DNA from: an uncultured Nocardioides sp.
GTDB lineage: Bacteria > Actinomycetota > Actinomycetes > Propionibacteriales > Nocardioidaceae
Reading direction: 5' to 3'
Length of the DNA: 64,000 bases
Assembly: GCF_947488025.1 (NCBI RefSeq)
Contig: NZ_CANKYS010000002.1
Coordinates: forward strand, 601,835 to 665,834
Positions 35,101-44,119 of this stretch are shown here, piece by piece. Each line of letters starts with the position of its first letter. Position 1 is the stretch's first letter. The notes below the pieces were generated by a model that searched no databases, was not told the DNA's origin, and saw only the letters and a list, made by a program, of their open reading frames with translations. Position numbers and translations under genes: made by a program.

Positions 35101-37072
35101 CCTGCTCGAGGGGGACGTCGGCCGCGACGGTCTCCGTGCGCTCGTAGAAGCCCTCGTCGAAGACCGTCAGCACCTCGTCGCCGATCTTCACGCCGTTGCG
35201 GAAGAAGGCGTCGGTGTTGGTGGCCTCGAAGGCGAACCGCGGCGACGCCTCCAGCGACGGTACGACGTCGTCGACCTGCTGGCCGTCGACCGCGAGCGAG
35301 AGCCCGGACGGGTCACCGTCGGTGGTGGCGGTGAGCGGCGCGTCGCCGGAGACGAAGTCGCCGTCGGCGTGGTTGAGCCGTACGGGCGGCCGCGGCCCCT
35401 CGCCCAGGTCGACCCGGACCGGGCCGAGCGTGGTGGTGTGGGTGCCGTCGGACACCTCGAGGGTGTAGTCGACCCACTGCTTCCCGTAGAGGTCGACGGA
35501 GGGAATCGTGTAGACGAACCGGTCCGGCGACTCGAAGCGCAGCGACCGGGTGATCGGGTCGCCCACGTCGGTGGCCAGGGTGAGCTCGGCCGTGCGGACC
35601 TGGTGGTCGTCGCGGACGTCGAAGCCGAGGGTGAGGTCCTCGGTCTCGGGCAGCAGCGGGCCGCCGGTGAGGTCGTCGATCCTGGGGGCCGTGTCGTTGG
35701 CCGGCGTGGCGACGAGGCCGTCGGGGACCTGGTCGGCGTGGGTGTAGCCCGGTGTCGGGGCGTCGAGCCGCGTCATCGTCTGGACGGTTCCGTCCCTGGG
35801 CTGCGGCACCCACAGGTGGTCGGGCGAGTCGGCCGGGTTCCAGGCGTACTGGATCGCAGTGGTGGCCGTGGTCTGGGCGTCGGTGAAGTAGTAGGAGGTG
35901 CTGGTGTCGATGCCGGTGTTGGTCATCACCTGGATGCCACGCAGGCCGCCGTTGGACATGCCCGCCGTACGCAGCTCGACGAGGTCCTCGCCGGCCGTCA
36001 GGCTCGCTCCGAACGCGGCGTTGAAGTCGTCGGCGGTCATCGCCTCGTTCGCGGCGTTCTTCACCCACAGCACGAGCGTCTGGCCGGGTTCGATGACCGC
36101 GTCGCGCGGCACGGCCGGCCACAGTGCCTGGTTGGTGGTGACCGCGTTGGCGTCGATGTAGAGGTAGTTGAGGGTGAAGTCGCGGAAGTCCACCGGGGCG
36201 TCGGAGGCGTTGTAGACCTCGACGAACTCGTAGGCGTCGGCGCCGCCGACGTTGGCCGTGTCGGGGGCCACCTCGGTGACCTGGAGGATCGGTGCGTCCA
36301 GGTCGGGGTCCGTCGGGGGCGCCGGCGGCTGCGTCGGCACACCGGGCTCCTCGGCCGGGGGCTCCTCCGGGTCGCCGTCCTGACCGGTGGCGAGCTGCTC
36401 GTCGCGCACCGCGCCGGGGTTGGGGGCCTGCTGGGTGGCGAGCACACGATGGACCGCGGTGCCGTCGGTCGGGACGGCGTACTCCACCGTCTTGTCGACG
36501 CCCTTGTCGCCGGAGGTCCAGCTGACCTGCGCCACGTCGGTGGTGGCGCCGGCGTCGGTGCGGCGGATCCACATCGTGGTGCCGCCGTTGTTCAGACCGT
36601 TCTGGCCGGAGAGGACGGTGAGGTCGTAGGAGCCGGTCCAGCCGAGGCCGGTGTAGAAGTCGCGGAAGTCCTGCTCGGACAGGGCCGCGTCGCCCGTGAA
36701 GCCACTGTGCCGCGGCCACATCACGAGCGTGCCGTTGGCGGGCACCGTGGCGGCGGGGTCGTGGGTGAGGGTCTTCTGGGTGGTGCCGCTCAGGTAGACG
36801 ACGGAGTAGCCGGCGTCGGCGAGGTTGATCGGGGCGTCGGTGGTGTTGCGCACCTCGACGAACTCGAAGGCGTCGACCGACGAGCCGTCGGCGGTGGGCC
36901 GGTTGCTGGAGTCGACGTTGATCTCGGTGACCACGAGCGCCGGCGGGCCGGCCGCCGCCCGGGCCGGCAGTGTCGCCACGGCGAGTGTCCCCGCGGTGAG
37001 GGCCGCCGCGGTGAGGGCCGCCGCGGCGGCCAGGGTGGTGAGGGAGCGCAGGAGGTGTCTCGCAGACGGCAT
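32144..37072 (-). CDS. Very large secreted lamin-tail/metallophosphatase protein
   Basis: 1642 aa with an N-terminal signal peptide (Ala/Leu-rich, ending LPARAAA). Two lamin-tail domains (residues about 42-200 and 255-400) are each marked by an FEFVEV/YEFVEVYN strand. Ig-like and adhesive segments follow. A calcineurin-like metallophosphatase sits at about 1080-1290 with ESDTQYYNQ, HTGDIIND, LAGNHDVGHH and GSGHYHDAY. A Pro/Thr linker (about 1440-1475) leads to two C-terminal repeats of the WSPGATLSYAWYADGRRLG type. A PHO-box-like triple repeat lies upstream, so it may be a phosphate-starvation phosphoesterase. The substrate is unknown. Confidence 0.85.
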   Translation of the reverse strand: MPSARHLLRSLTTLAAAAALTAAALTAGTLAVATLPARAAAGPPALVVTEINVDSSNRPTADGSSVDAFEFVEVRNTTDAPINLADAGYSVVYLSGTTQKTLTHDPAATVPANGTLVMWPRHSGFTGDAALSEQDFRDFYTGLGWTGSYDLTVLSGQNGLNNGGTTMWIRRTDAGATTDVAQVSWTSGDKGVDKTVEYAVPTDGTAVHRVLATQQAPNPGAVRDEQLATGQDGDPEEPPAEEPGVPTQPPAPPTDPDLDAPILQVTEVAPDTANVGGADAYEFVEVYNASDAPVDFRDFTLNYLYIDANAVTTNQALWPAVPRDAVIEPGQTLVLWVKNAANEAMTADDFNAAFGASLTAGEDLVELRTAGMSNGGLRGIQVMTNTGIDTSTSYYFTDAQTTATTAIQYAWNPADSPDHLWVPQPRDGTVQTMTRLDAPTPGYTHADQVPDGLVATPANDTAPRIDDLTGGPLLPETEDLTLGFDVRDDHQVRTAELTLATDVGDPITRSLRFESPDRFVYTIPSVDLYGKQWVDYTLEVSDGTHTTTLGPVRVDLGEGPRPPVRLNHADGDFVSGDAPLTATTDGDPSGLSLAVDGQQVDDVVPSLEASPRFAFEATNTDAFFRNGVKIGDEVLTVFDEGFYERTETVAADVPLEQVVRGEQVTIGIYAGTKAWPQPDPNENNDDWVAIDPRLALPDGRVLRPVSCAGAGEGQEPTERSCPAPDARIGFSDANLVYFLATFDVPDDAFDSVLHQWDTTAVADGQHTVTAAAGGQSATRTLVVDNSAPQISATVEDGATMRGSFGVDAQATDAGSGVESLTATLDGEEIALPHPTSSVELEAGGHELVLTAVDTLGNTRTRTIAFTTPEEQPSASLQAPEDGAEVEAGDVTLEATPSDPEGDVLDVELRRGFHLAADDEAVTASAGTTYDAGRVTRDGAVLLGEDDLAAITTTDGLVATTESDGLFPYQLYTVEVPEGAGDDFTARIHWSGSANAEARVGLHVLDVAAGEWDEVDEHLTTGGAPTEFELDALVPAKDHVEDGRITVLVQHSEGFTTPGQSTRDDQVPPYSARGVTPRDQYDFTVAWESDTQYYNQNPDFYPHQRAIHDFLVGQRKNLDLQYLMHTGDIINDWDQPAQWERADVAYRDLDEAGIPYSVLAGNHDVGHHRNDYGAYGRWFGEARYADKPWYGGSHENNRGSYNLISADGVDLMVVTMGWGAGDAQIRWMNRVIADHPERKVILNLHEFMLTTGGLGPIPQRIMDEVVTPNANVIAVGSGHYHDAYTRTDEMDDDGDGVADRTVYSMLFDYQGLPEGGLGYLRLLHFDNQGGRIVVRTYSPSLDDFDSEDPSLEPVHQEFEIPYAASGLTPRTKTLSTDELSVDILTTERIAAFDDVASGDPLTATWNVEPGEHGWYVRTADPYGAVDHSVVRSFTAAGEPTVPPTDPPTPDPTTPAPDPTTTPTPVPGSVVAGTPTLRGKPRVGRELRVDPGTWSPGATLSYAWYADGRRLGGEAGNVLELRARHRGARISVDVTGAAAGLTPTTAAVEDDADVRRGRLAGPRPRVLGRPSVGEVLRVRPGDWTAGTKLRFVWLADGRRVGTGRRLALRPTHRGERISVRVVARKRGYETSRRTSRPTRAVRPR

Positions 37073-37089
37073 GGCTGCACCCCACCGGC

Positions 37090-37122
37090 GGCGCGTGAAC
37101 CGCGCACGACCGCTCGGTGAAC
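37090..37122 (-). promoter_or_regulatory. PHO-box-like triple 11-bp direct repeat
   Basis: On the minus strand, three consecutive 11-bp units read GTTCACCGAGC, GGTCGTGCGCG and GTTCACGCGCC. Units 1 and 3 match the Streptomyces PhoP direct-repeat consensus GTTCACC and unit 2 is degenerate. The site ends 17 bp before the ATG of the secreted metallophosphatase, which is closer than usual for activation. Confidence 0.5.
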
Positions 37123-37184
37123 GTGGTCGCTCGCCCGGACGTCAGGTCTGCCTTGGCGCATGCCCGACCGGCACGCCAGCGTCG

Positions 37185-37190
37185 TACAGT
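37185..37190 (+). promoter_or_regulatory. Probable -10 hexamer of leaderless pepP
   Basis: TACAGT ends 6 nt before the GTG at 37197. It fits the TANNNT leaderless layout seen elsewhere in the window. Confidence 0.42.
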
Positions 37191-37196
37191 GACCGC

Positions 37197-38598
<1,402 letters not shown>

Positions 38599-38606
<8 letters not shown>

Positions 38607-39762
38607 CGCGGCGCCCGCGTCCAGCCTCGCGGTCGTCGACGGGCTCCCACGCTGTCACCACTTCGACGCACACCGGTGCCGCTCGTGCACGCTGCTCGGC
38701 ACCACGCGCGACGGCCAGCTCTCCGACAAGGAGGCGCACGCGCGCGGGCTCGTGTCCGCTCCGGTGTGGCTGCCGACCGTGGCCGGCCCCGACGTGGGGT
38801 TCCGCAACAAGGCCAAGATGGCGGTCGGGGGGACCGTCGACGCGATGACGCTGGGCATCCTCGACCGTGACCTGGTCGGGGTGGACCTGCGCGACTGCGG
38901 CCTGCACTCCGACGGCCTCCGGGCGGCCCTCGACCGCGTGGGCTCGTGGGTGAGCGACGCAGGCCTGACGCCGTACGACGTCGGGGCGCGGCGCGGCGAG
39001 CTCAAGCACGTGCTGCTCACCGAGTCGCCCGACGCCGAGCTCATGCTCCGGCTCGTGATGCGCTCGACGGCGCTGGAGGCGCGCGTCCGGTCCCGCCTGC
39101 CGGCGCTCCTCGAGGCGGTGCCGGCACTGCGGGTGGTGACGATCAACCTCCAGCCCGAGCACAAGGCCGTGCTGGAGGGTGAGCGGGAGATCGTCCTGAC
39201 GGCGGAGCCGACGCTGCCCATGCGGCTGGCGACCGGGGTCACGCTGAGGCTCGGCCCGCGGTCGTTCTTCCAGACCAACACCGCGGTCGCGGAGGCCCTC
39301 TACGACCAGGCGCGAGCCTGGGTGCGCGACCTGCCGGACGTGCGGACGGCGTGGGACCTCTACTGCGGCGTGGGTGGTTTCGCGCTCCACCTCGCCGGTG
39401 CGGGCCGTGACGTCCTGGGTGTGGAGGTGTCGGCCGACGCCATCGCCGCGGCGACGGCGACGGCGGCCGAGCTGGGGGTGCCCGCTCGCCTCGTCGCGGC
39501 GGACGCGACGGCGTACGCCCTCGGCTCGGACGCGGTGCCGGACCTCGTCGTGGTGAACCCGCCCCGGCGCGGCATCGGCTCCGACCTGGCGGCCTGGCTC
39601 GAGACGTCAGGCGTGCGGCACGTCGTCTACTCGTCGTGCAACGCCGAGTCGCTCGCGCGCGACCTGGCACTGATGCCGTCGCTGCGGCCGGTCGAGGCGA
39701 GGGTGCTCGACATGTTCCCGCACACCACCCACTACGAAGTGCTGGTGCTGCTCGCGCGGTGA
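38599..39762 (+). CDS. rlmC: 23S rRNA (uracil-5-)-methyltransferase RlmC
   Basis: 387-aa SAM-dependent methyltransferase of the RumA/TrmA family, making m5U in 23S rRNA. The N-terminal cysteine cluster for an iron-sulfur centre is present (LPRCHHFDAHRCRSCTLLG plus a later DCGLHS). A SAM-binding DLYCGVGGFALHLA and the catalytic-cysteine motif VYSSCNAESLARDL follow, with VVNPPRRG. Lack of a TRAM domain and the length fit RlmC rather than RlmD. GTG start at 38599, translationally coupled to pepP. Confidence 0.87.
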
Positions 39763-39765
39763 GGG

Positions 39766-39993
39766 TCAGCCGCGGCGGATCCGCGGTCCCGTGCTCACCC
39801 TGGTCATGCGGAACGCGTCGCTGTGCCCGTCGTCCACGGTGGACGCGAGCACGGCCGGATCGGTCGTGGCGAGCGGCGCGAAGGCCTTGATGCCCAGCCG
39901 GACCCAGCGGGGCGACGAGAGGCACGCGGTGGGAACGGACACGGCAACCGCGTCCGCCCCGGCGTCGTACCTGGCTCCGGGGTCCTCAGCCAC
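39766..39993 (-). pseudogene. Truncated tandem paralogue of the neighbouring secreted protein
   Basis: 75-aa frame starting at a GTG that overlaps the stop of the upstream gene by 8 nt. It aligns with the last ~70 residues of that 199-aa protein: VPTACLSSPRWVRLG against LPTSCLDAPRWVQIG, and ends RVSTGPRIRRG against NIATGPKVRRG. It has no signal peptide and lacks the N-terminal half. It looks like a leftover of a tandem duplication, although coupled translation is possible. Confidence 0.6.
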
Positions 39994-40585
39994 GCCGCAC
40001 CTTGGGCCCCGTGGCGATGTTGTCGCGGATCGCCCCGTCGCGGTGCGCGTCGTCGGCGTAGGCAGCGACCAGCTCAGGGTTGGCCTGCTGTCCTGACACG
40101 GAGACGACGCCCGCGCCGATCTGCACCCAGCGCGGAGCGTCGAGGCAGGACGTGGGAAGCGACGCCGTCACCGTGTCGGCGCGCAGGTCCACCTTGGCCC
40201 CCAGACCGTCGCAGCCCACGGTCCGCGGCCCCCGATCGATGCTGGTGATCGGCTTGCCGCCCAGGCGCTCGACGAGGAGCTCGTAGTTCCCCTGAGGGGT
40301 GCGGACGCGGATCACGATGAACTGGAAGGGGTCGCGCTCGAGTGCCCGGAACGCCACGCCCACCCGCAGCCGCTTGGCGCCGTGGGCCACCGCTGTCCGG
40401 ATCACGTCGGTCGCTTCGTGGTCGGGCGCGGGGACGGCCTCGTCGAGGTCCACCGCCTCGTCGACGAGGGTCACGGCGTCACCGACGGCGTCCTCGGTGA
40501 CGACCTTCTCCGCGCGGGCAGCCGCGGGGGCGAGGAGAGCAACGGGGACGAGGACGGCAACGAGCCGTGTGGCGAGACGAGACAT
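39986..40585 (-). CDS. Hypothetical secreted protein
   Basis: 199 aa with a clear signal peptide (LVAVLVPVALLAPAAARA, cleavage after ARA) and a beta-rich mature domain with two cysteines (VGCDGLGA and TSCLDAPRW) that may form a disulfide. No family recognised. ATG at 40585 has TAGGGT 6 nt upstream (leaderless). A truncated copy of its C-terminal half lies directly downstream. Confidence 0.75.
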   Translation of the reverse strand: MSRLATRLVAVLVPVALLAPAAARAEKVVTEDAVGDAVTLVDEAVDLDEAVPAPDHEATDVIRTAVAHGAKRLRVGVAFRALERDPFQFIVIRVRTPQGNYELLVERLGGKPITSIDRGPRTVGCDGLGAKVDLRADTVTASLPTSCLDAPRWVQIGAGVVSVSGQQANPELVAAYADDAHRDGAIRDNIATGPKVRRG

Positions 40586-40591
40586 GCGCGA

Positions 40592-40597
40592 ACCCTA
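40592..40597 (-). promoter_or_regulatory. Probable -10 hexamer of leaderless secreted-protein gene
   Basis: TAGGGT on the minus strand, 6 nt before the ATG at 40585. The 250 bp beyond it up to the symporter gene holds no convincing gene; a 38-codon frame from the GTG at 40667 is too short to judge. Confidence 0.45.
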
Positions 40598-40847
40598 GGC
40601 TGGCCGTCGCCCGGCATGTGACACGAAGCACGGAATCGAAAGTATGAGCCTGCAGTTGGGCTGGACGTGCGTGCCTCGACGACCGTCCCCGCGACCGTGG
40701 GTGACCTGCTGACCCAGCGGCGTGCCGTCGACCTCGCCCGCACCGAGAGCGCGCTGTGTCGCCTCGGACGCACCTTCGACTGATCCTCCACCACCTGCGT
40801 CCCCGCACGGTTGCAACTGCGCGGTCCCGAAAGGTTACCACTTCAGT

Positions 40848-42236
40848 ATGAATACTTCTGTTACGGCGGAGAAGAAGTCCACCCGCTTCCGCCTCCCCTC
40901 GTTCGGCGTCCAGGTCCTCATCGGCCTGGTCCTCGGCGTCGTCCTCGGACTCGTCGCCCGCAGCATGGGTGCGGACGGCGTGGACGCCACCACCGGCGAG
41001 GTGGACCCCAACTGGCTCACCGAGACGCTCAGCACCATCGGCGGCACCTTCGTCACGTTGCTGCGCGCCGTCGTGCCCCCGCTCGTCTTCCTCGCGATCG
41101 TCGCCTCGATCGCCAACCTCCGTGACGTCACCGGCGCCGCACGGCTCGCGTGGCGGACGCTCATGTGGTTCGCGATCACCGCACTCATCGCGGTCGTCAT
41201 CGGCATCGTGCTCGGCCTCGTGCTACAGCCGGGTGACCACACGAGCGTCACCTCCGACGCGGCGTCGGCCCCCTCGACGACCGGGTCGTGGCTCGACTTC
41301 CTGACCGGCCTGGTCCCCGCCAACGTGCTCGGGCTCGAGGGCTCGGCCTCCGACGACGGGTCGGTGGGCCTGTCCTTCAACGTCCTGCAGATCCTCGTCG
41401 TCTCCATCGCCGTCGGCATCGCGACCCTCAAGGTCGGCGAGCCCGCCGAGCCGTTCCTCGCGTTCGTGCGCTCCGCGCTCGCCGTCGTGCAGAAGGTCCT
41501 GTGGTGGATCATCCTGCTCGCCCCGATCGCGACCGTCGGCCTGCTCGGCAACGCCGTGGCCAGCTATGGCTGGGACGCGCTGGGGTCGCTCGGCATGTTC
41601 ACCGTCGCGGTCTACATCGGCCTCGCACTCGTGGTCGCCGGCGTCTACCCGACGCTGCTGCGCCTCCACGGGCTGTCGGTGCGCCAGTTCTTCTCCGGCG
41701 CCTGGCCCGCGATCTCGCTGGCCTTCGTGTCGCGGTCCTCGGTCGGCACGATGCCGGTGACCGAGTCCGTCACGGTGAAGAACCTCGGCGTGCCCCGGTC
41801 GTACGGCTCCTTCGCCGTGCCGCTCGGCGCCACCACCAAGATGGACGGCTGCGCCTCCATCTACCCCGCGATCTCGGCGATCTTCGTCGCGCAGTTCTTC
41901 GGCCTCGACCTCTCGGTCACCGACTACGTGCTGATCGCCTTCGTCTCGGTGATCGGCTCGGCCGCCACCGCCGGCGTCACCGGTGCGACCGTCATGCTCA
42001 CACTGACCCTCTCCACCCTGGGCCTGCCCCTCGAGGGCGTGGGCCTGCTGCTCGCCATCGACCCGATCCTCGACATGGGCCGCACCGCGGTCAACGTCAC
42101 CGGGCAGGCGCTCGTGCCGACGATCGTCGCCAAGCGCGAGGGGATCCTCGACCAGGCGGCGTACGACGCCCCGCGCGGGCGCGACGCCTGGCGCGAGGAC
42201 GTCGACGCCCGGGAGCCGGCGACCGCCGCAGCCTGA
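40848..42236 (+). CDS. Dicarboxylate/amino acid:cation symporter (DAACS family)
   Basis: 462-aa membrane transporter related to GltP/DctA. It has about eight TM helices plus the re-entrant hairpins. Hallmarks are the serine-rich HP1 segment (LAFVSRSSVGTMPVTE), the TM7 region (PLGATTKMDGCASIYPAI, in place of the usual NMDG) and the HP2/TM8 LDMGRTAVNVTGQALV. It moves glutamate, aspartate or C4-dicarboxylates with Na+ or H+. ATG at 40848 with AAAGG 13 nt upstream. The KMDG replacement could alter cation coupling. Confidence 0.88.
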   Translation: MNTSVTAEKKSTRFRLPSFGVQVLIGLVLGVVLGLVARSMGADGVDATTGEVDPNWLTETLSTIGGTFVTLLRAVVPPLVFLAIVASIANLRDVTGAARLAWRTLMWFAITALIAVVIGIVLGLVLQPGDHTSVTSDAASAPSTTGSWLDFLTGLVPANVLGLEGSASDDGSVGLSFNVLQILVVSIAVGIATLKVGEPAEPFLAFVRSALAVVQKVLWWIILLAPIATVGLLGNAVASYGWDALGSLGMFTVAVYIGLALVVAGVYPTLLRLHGLSVRQFFSGAWPAISLAFVSRSSVGTMPVTESVTVKNLGVPRSYGSFAVPLGATTKMDGCASIYPAISAIFVAQFFGLDLSVTDYVLIAFVSVIGSAATAGVTGATVMLTLTLSTLGLPLEGVGLLLAIDPILDMGRTAVNVTGQALVPTIVAKREGILDQAAYDAPRGRDAWREDVDAREPATAAA

Positions 42237-42313
42237 CGACTCAGGGCCCTGTGGCAGGCGTCGGGCCTACGATCCGTAGGCCCGACGCTCCGACGGTCCG
42301 AGACGTCGCCGCG

Positions 42314-42387
42314 CGCCCCCGGCAGGATTCGAACCTGCGGCCCAGTCATTAGAAGTGACTCGCTCTATCCAGCTGAGCTACGGGGGC
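42314..42387 (-). tRNA. tRNA-Arg (anticodon TCT)
   Basis: The minus strand folds with acceptor GCCCCCG/CGGGGGC, D-arm GCTCAGCTGGATAGAGC, anticodon loop CTTCTAA and T-loop TTCGAAT. CCA is not encoded. Confidence 0.94.
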
Positions 42388-42451
42388 TCTGCCATCCACA
42401 AGTCAATCATGGCCAGGCACCTGGGCGTCGTGGTCCTCCTAGAGTTGGGCG

Positions 42452-42889
42452 ATGGCGGTGCACCACACCAAGGACAAGGGCGATCTCGGCACCGCCAAAG
42501 CGCATGCCGACCTCGTCGCTCACGGATTCATGGTCCTGTTCCCTGCGACCGAGCACGCCGAGTTCGACCTGGTCGCCTATCGATCCAGCACCTTCGTGCG
42601 CGTGCAGGTGAAGTACCGCTCGGCGCGGTCCGGCGCCATCACCGTGCGATTCCGCTCGGTCTGGGCGGACCGGCACGGGACGCACGTGAGACCGTCCGAC
42701 AAGTCACAGGTGGACGTCGTGTGCATCTACTGCCCTGAGACCGACTGCTGCTACTACGTGCGGCCCGCGGAGCACGGCGAGTCGGTCACCCTCCGGGTGT
42801 CGCCCACCCGCAACGGGCAGGTGCACGGCGTGCTCTCGGCCGACGACTTCCGCGCCGTCCGAGTCTCCCCCACCAGTGGACCGGCGTGA
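42452..42889 (+). CDS. PD-(D/E)XK nuclease-like protein (PDDEXK_5 type)
   Basis: 145-aa protein opening HHTKDKGDLGTAKAHADL, with the core AEFDLVAYRSSTFVRVQVKY that supplies D39, Q52 and K54 of a PD-(D/E)XK-type fold. This resembles the group I intron-associated endonuclease-like domain family (PDDEXK_5). Two Cys pairs (CIYCPETDCC) occur in the middle. It stands alone, 64 bp from tRNA-Arg on the opposite strand, with no restriction or mobility partner. Role unknown; a nuclease is an inference from the fold. Confidence 0.68.
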   Translation: MAVHHTKDKGDLGTAKAHADLVAHGFMVLFPATEHAEFDLVAYRSSTFVRVQVKYRSARSGAITVRFRSVWADRHGTHVRPSDKSQVDVVCIYCPETDCCYYVRPAEHGESVTLRVSPTRNGQVHGVLSADDFRAVRVSPTSGPA

Positions 42890-42952
42890 CGCCCGCCGAC
42901 ACGCCCACCGACCTCCCCCAGCACGCGATCGCGCGCGGTCAGGATGTGGTCA

Positions 42953-42981
42953 GGCCCCGCCACGTATGAGGTAGCGGGGCC
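42953..42981. terminator. Hairpin after PD-(D/E)XK gene
   Basis: GGCCCCGC (42953-42960) pairs with GCGGGGCC (42974-42981) around a 13-nt loop, 64 bp after the stop codon. Confidence 0.5.
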
Positions 42982-43019
42982 GAATGCTTGCCCGATGCGT
43001 CCGGGCTCGACAGACGTAC

Positions 43020-43065
43020 GACGGCCCGGAGCAGGAGGTCTCTCGAACTCCGACTCCGGGCCGTC
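43020..43065. terminator. Hairpin between convergent genes
   Basis: GACGGCCCGGAG (43020-43031) pairs perfectly with CTCCGGGCCGTC (43054-43065). It lies 29 bp after the stop of the secreted-protein gene on the minus strand and is the likely terminator for it. Confidence 0.6.
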
Positions 43066-43093
43066 AGCGTGCGTCAGGCAGACGGGCGAACCG

Positions 43094-43711
43094 TCAGACG
43101 CCCAGGTTGAGCGCAGCCAGGATCTGGTTCAGCAGGGTCTGCAGCTGGCCCAGGAGACCGGCGAGCGGGCCACCGTCGAGCAGACCGACGACCGCGCACA
43201 GCAGGTTGCCGAGCAGGTTGCCGGCACCGGCGACCGCGGTGATGTCGAGCACGACGCGCTGCAGGTCGATCTGCAGGCCGAGGACGTTGAGGTCCAGCGG
43301 GCCGAGCACCAGGTTGAGGATGTCGCAGGCACCCGCGTTGGCGGCGACCCGGCCGTCGGTGACCGAGCTGCCGTTGATCTTCTTGATCGGGATGGTCTGG
43401 ATGCCCGAGAACTTCGTGTTGGGTCCGGCGTCCTTGATGACGCCCTTCATGAAGCCCTTCATGTAGAGCACGCCGTCACGCTCGACGACCTTGATCGGCG
43501 TGAACGAACCACCGACCTTGTCGCCGTTCGACGTCTTGCCGACGACCTTGCTCGTGATCTTGCCGGCGTCGGACTTGCCGACCACCGACTTGCTCGAGGT
43601 CGGCGCGGCGGACGAGCTCGCCACGGTGAGCGTGGTGAGGCCGACGGTCATGGCCAGGGCGACCACCGCCCCTGCGGCGAGCCGCCGGGCTACGTGCGTG
43701 AACTGGTTCAT
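43094..43711 (-). CDS. Hypothetical secreted protein
   Basis: 205 aa. Signal peptide (LAAGAVVALAMTVGLTTLTV, then SSSAAP), a Ser/Lys-rich central domain (TPIKVVERDGVLYMKGF) and a hydrophobic Leu/Asn-rich C-terminal half (LVLGPLDLNVLGLQIDLQRV and GNLLGNLLCAVVGLLDG). Two cysteines (ACDIL and LLCAV) may be paired. This type occurs as an exported protein of unknown role in several actinobacteria. The 224 bp upstream, to 43935, holds no other gene I can support; it contains its promoter and a CCTCCGCGGGAGG palindrome. Confidence 0.72.
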   Translation of the reverse strand: MNQFTHVARRLAAGAVVALAMTVGLTTLTVASSSAAPTSSKSVVGKSDAGKITSKVVGKTSNGDKVGGSFTPIKVVERDGVLYMKGFMKGVIKDAGPNTKFSGIQTIPIKKINGSSVTDGRVAANAGACDILNLVLGPLDLNVLGLQIDLQRVVLDITAVAGAGNLLGNLLCAVVGLLDGGPLAGLLGQLQTLLNQILAALNLGV

Positions 43712-43935
43712 GTTCCCCTCCGAGTGTGTTGCCTCCCGCGAAGCAGCATCTGCCGCTCCCTCCGCGGGAGGCTAGGCACGGACGCTCGCGGCGGTCATAC
43801 CCCAACAGGTAGGACACCGGGTCGAACTCCCGTTCACACCGGTTTTCACCGCCCTGCGGGTGAAGGCCGGCTCATGCGGCGCAGGAGCGCGGGTACGGGG
43901 CCGTCGTCGCATCCCCCCACCAGATCGGAGTCCCG

Positions 43936-44094
43936 ATGTACCAGGACCTGGGCCTGAGCCTCCTGACCGTGCTCGGCGTGCTCACCGGCATCGGCGTGCT
44001 GCTGTACGTCCTCGCGGTGCTCGACCCCACCAGCGTCCGCACGGCCAAGCAGCTGCCGACGCACCGCGCCCCCCGCGGCGGCGCCGACACCTGA
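43936..44094 (+). CDS. 52-aa single-pass membrane protein
   Basis: Small frame MYQDLGLSLLTVLGVLTGIG and onward, with one TM helix (residues about 6-29) and a basic Pro-rich cytoplasmic tail. CGGAG precedes the ATG at 43936 by 5 nt. No family recognised. It ends 26 bp before the stop of the convergent deaminase gene. Confidence 0.6.
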   Translation: MYQDLGLSLLTVLGVLTGIGVLLYVLAVLDPTSVRTAKQLPTHRAPRGGADT

Positions 44095-44119
44095 CCGGCC
44101 CGTCCGTACGTGGCGCGGC

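Noticed and set aside
31907..37120. A 1737-codon open frame on the plus strand
   Set aside because: It is the antisense shadow of the secreted metallophosphatase gene. Its product is Val/Gly/Arg/Asp-rich low-complexity sequence without domains.
40667..40783. 38-codon frame from a GTG between the secreted-protein and symporter genes
   Set aside because: No RBS, no recognisable feature and too short to judge from sequence alone.
43832..43853. GTTCAC and TTTCACC close together, PHO-box-like
   Set aside because: The two half-repeats are 12 bp apart rather than 11 and there is no third unit; weaker than the site at 37090.
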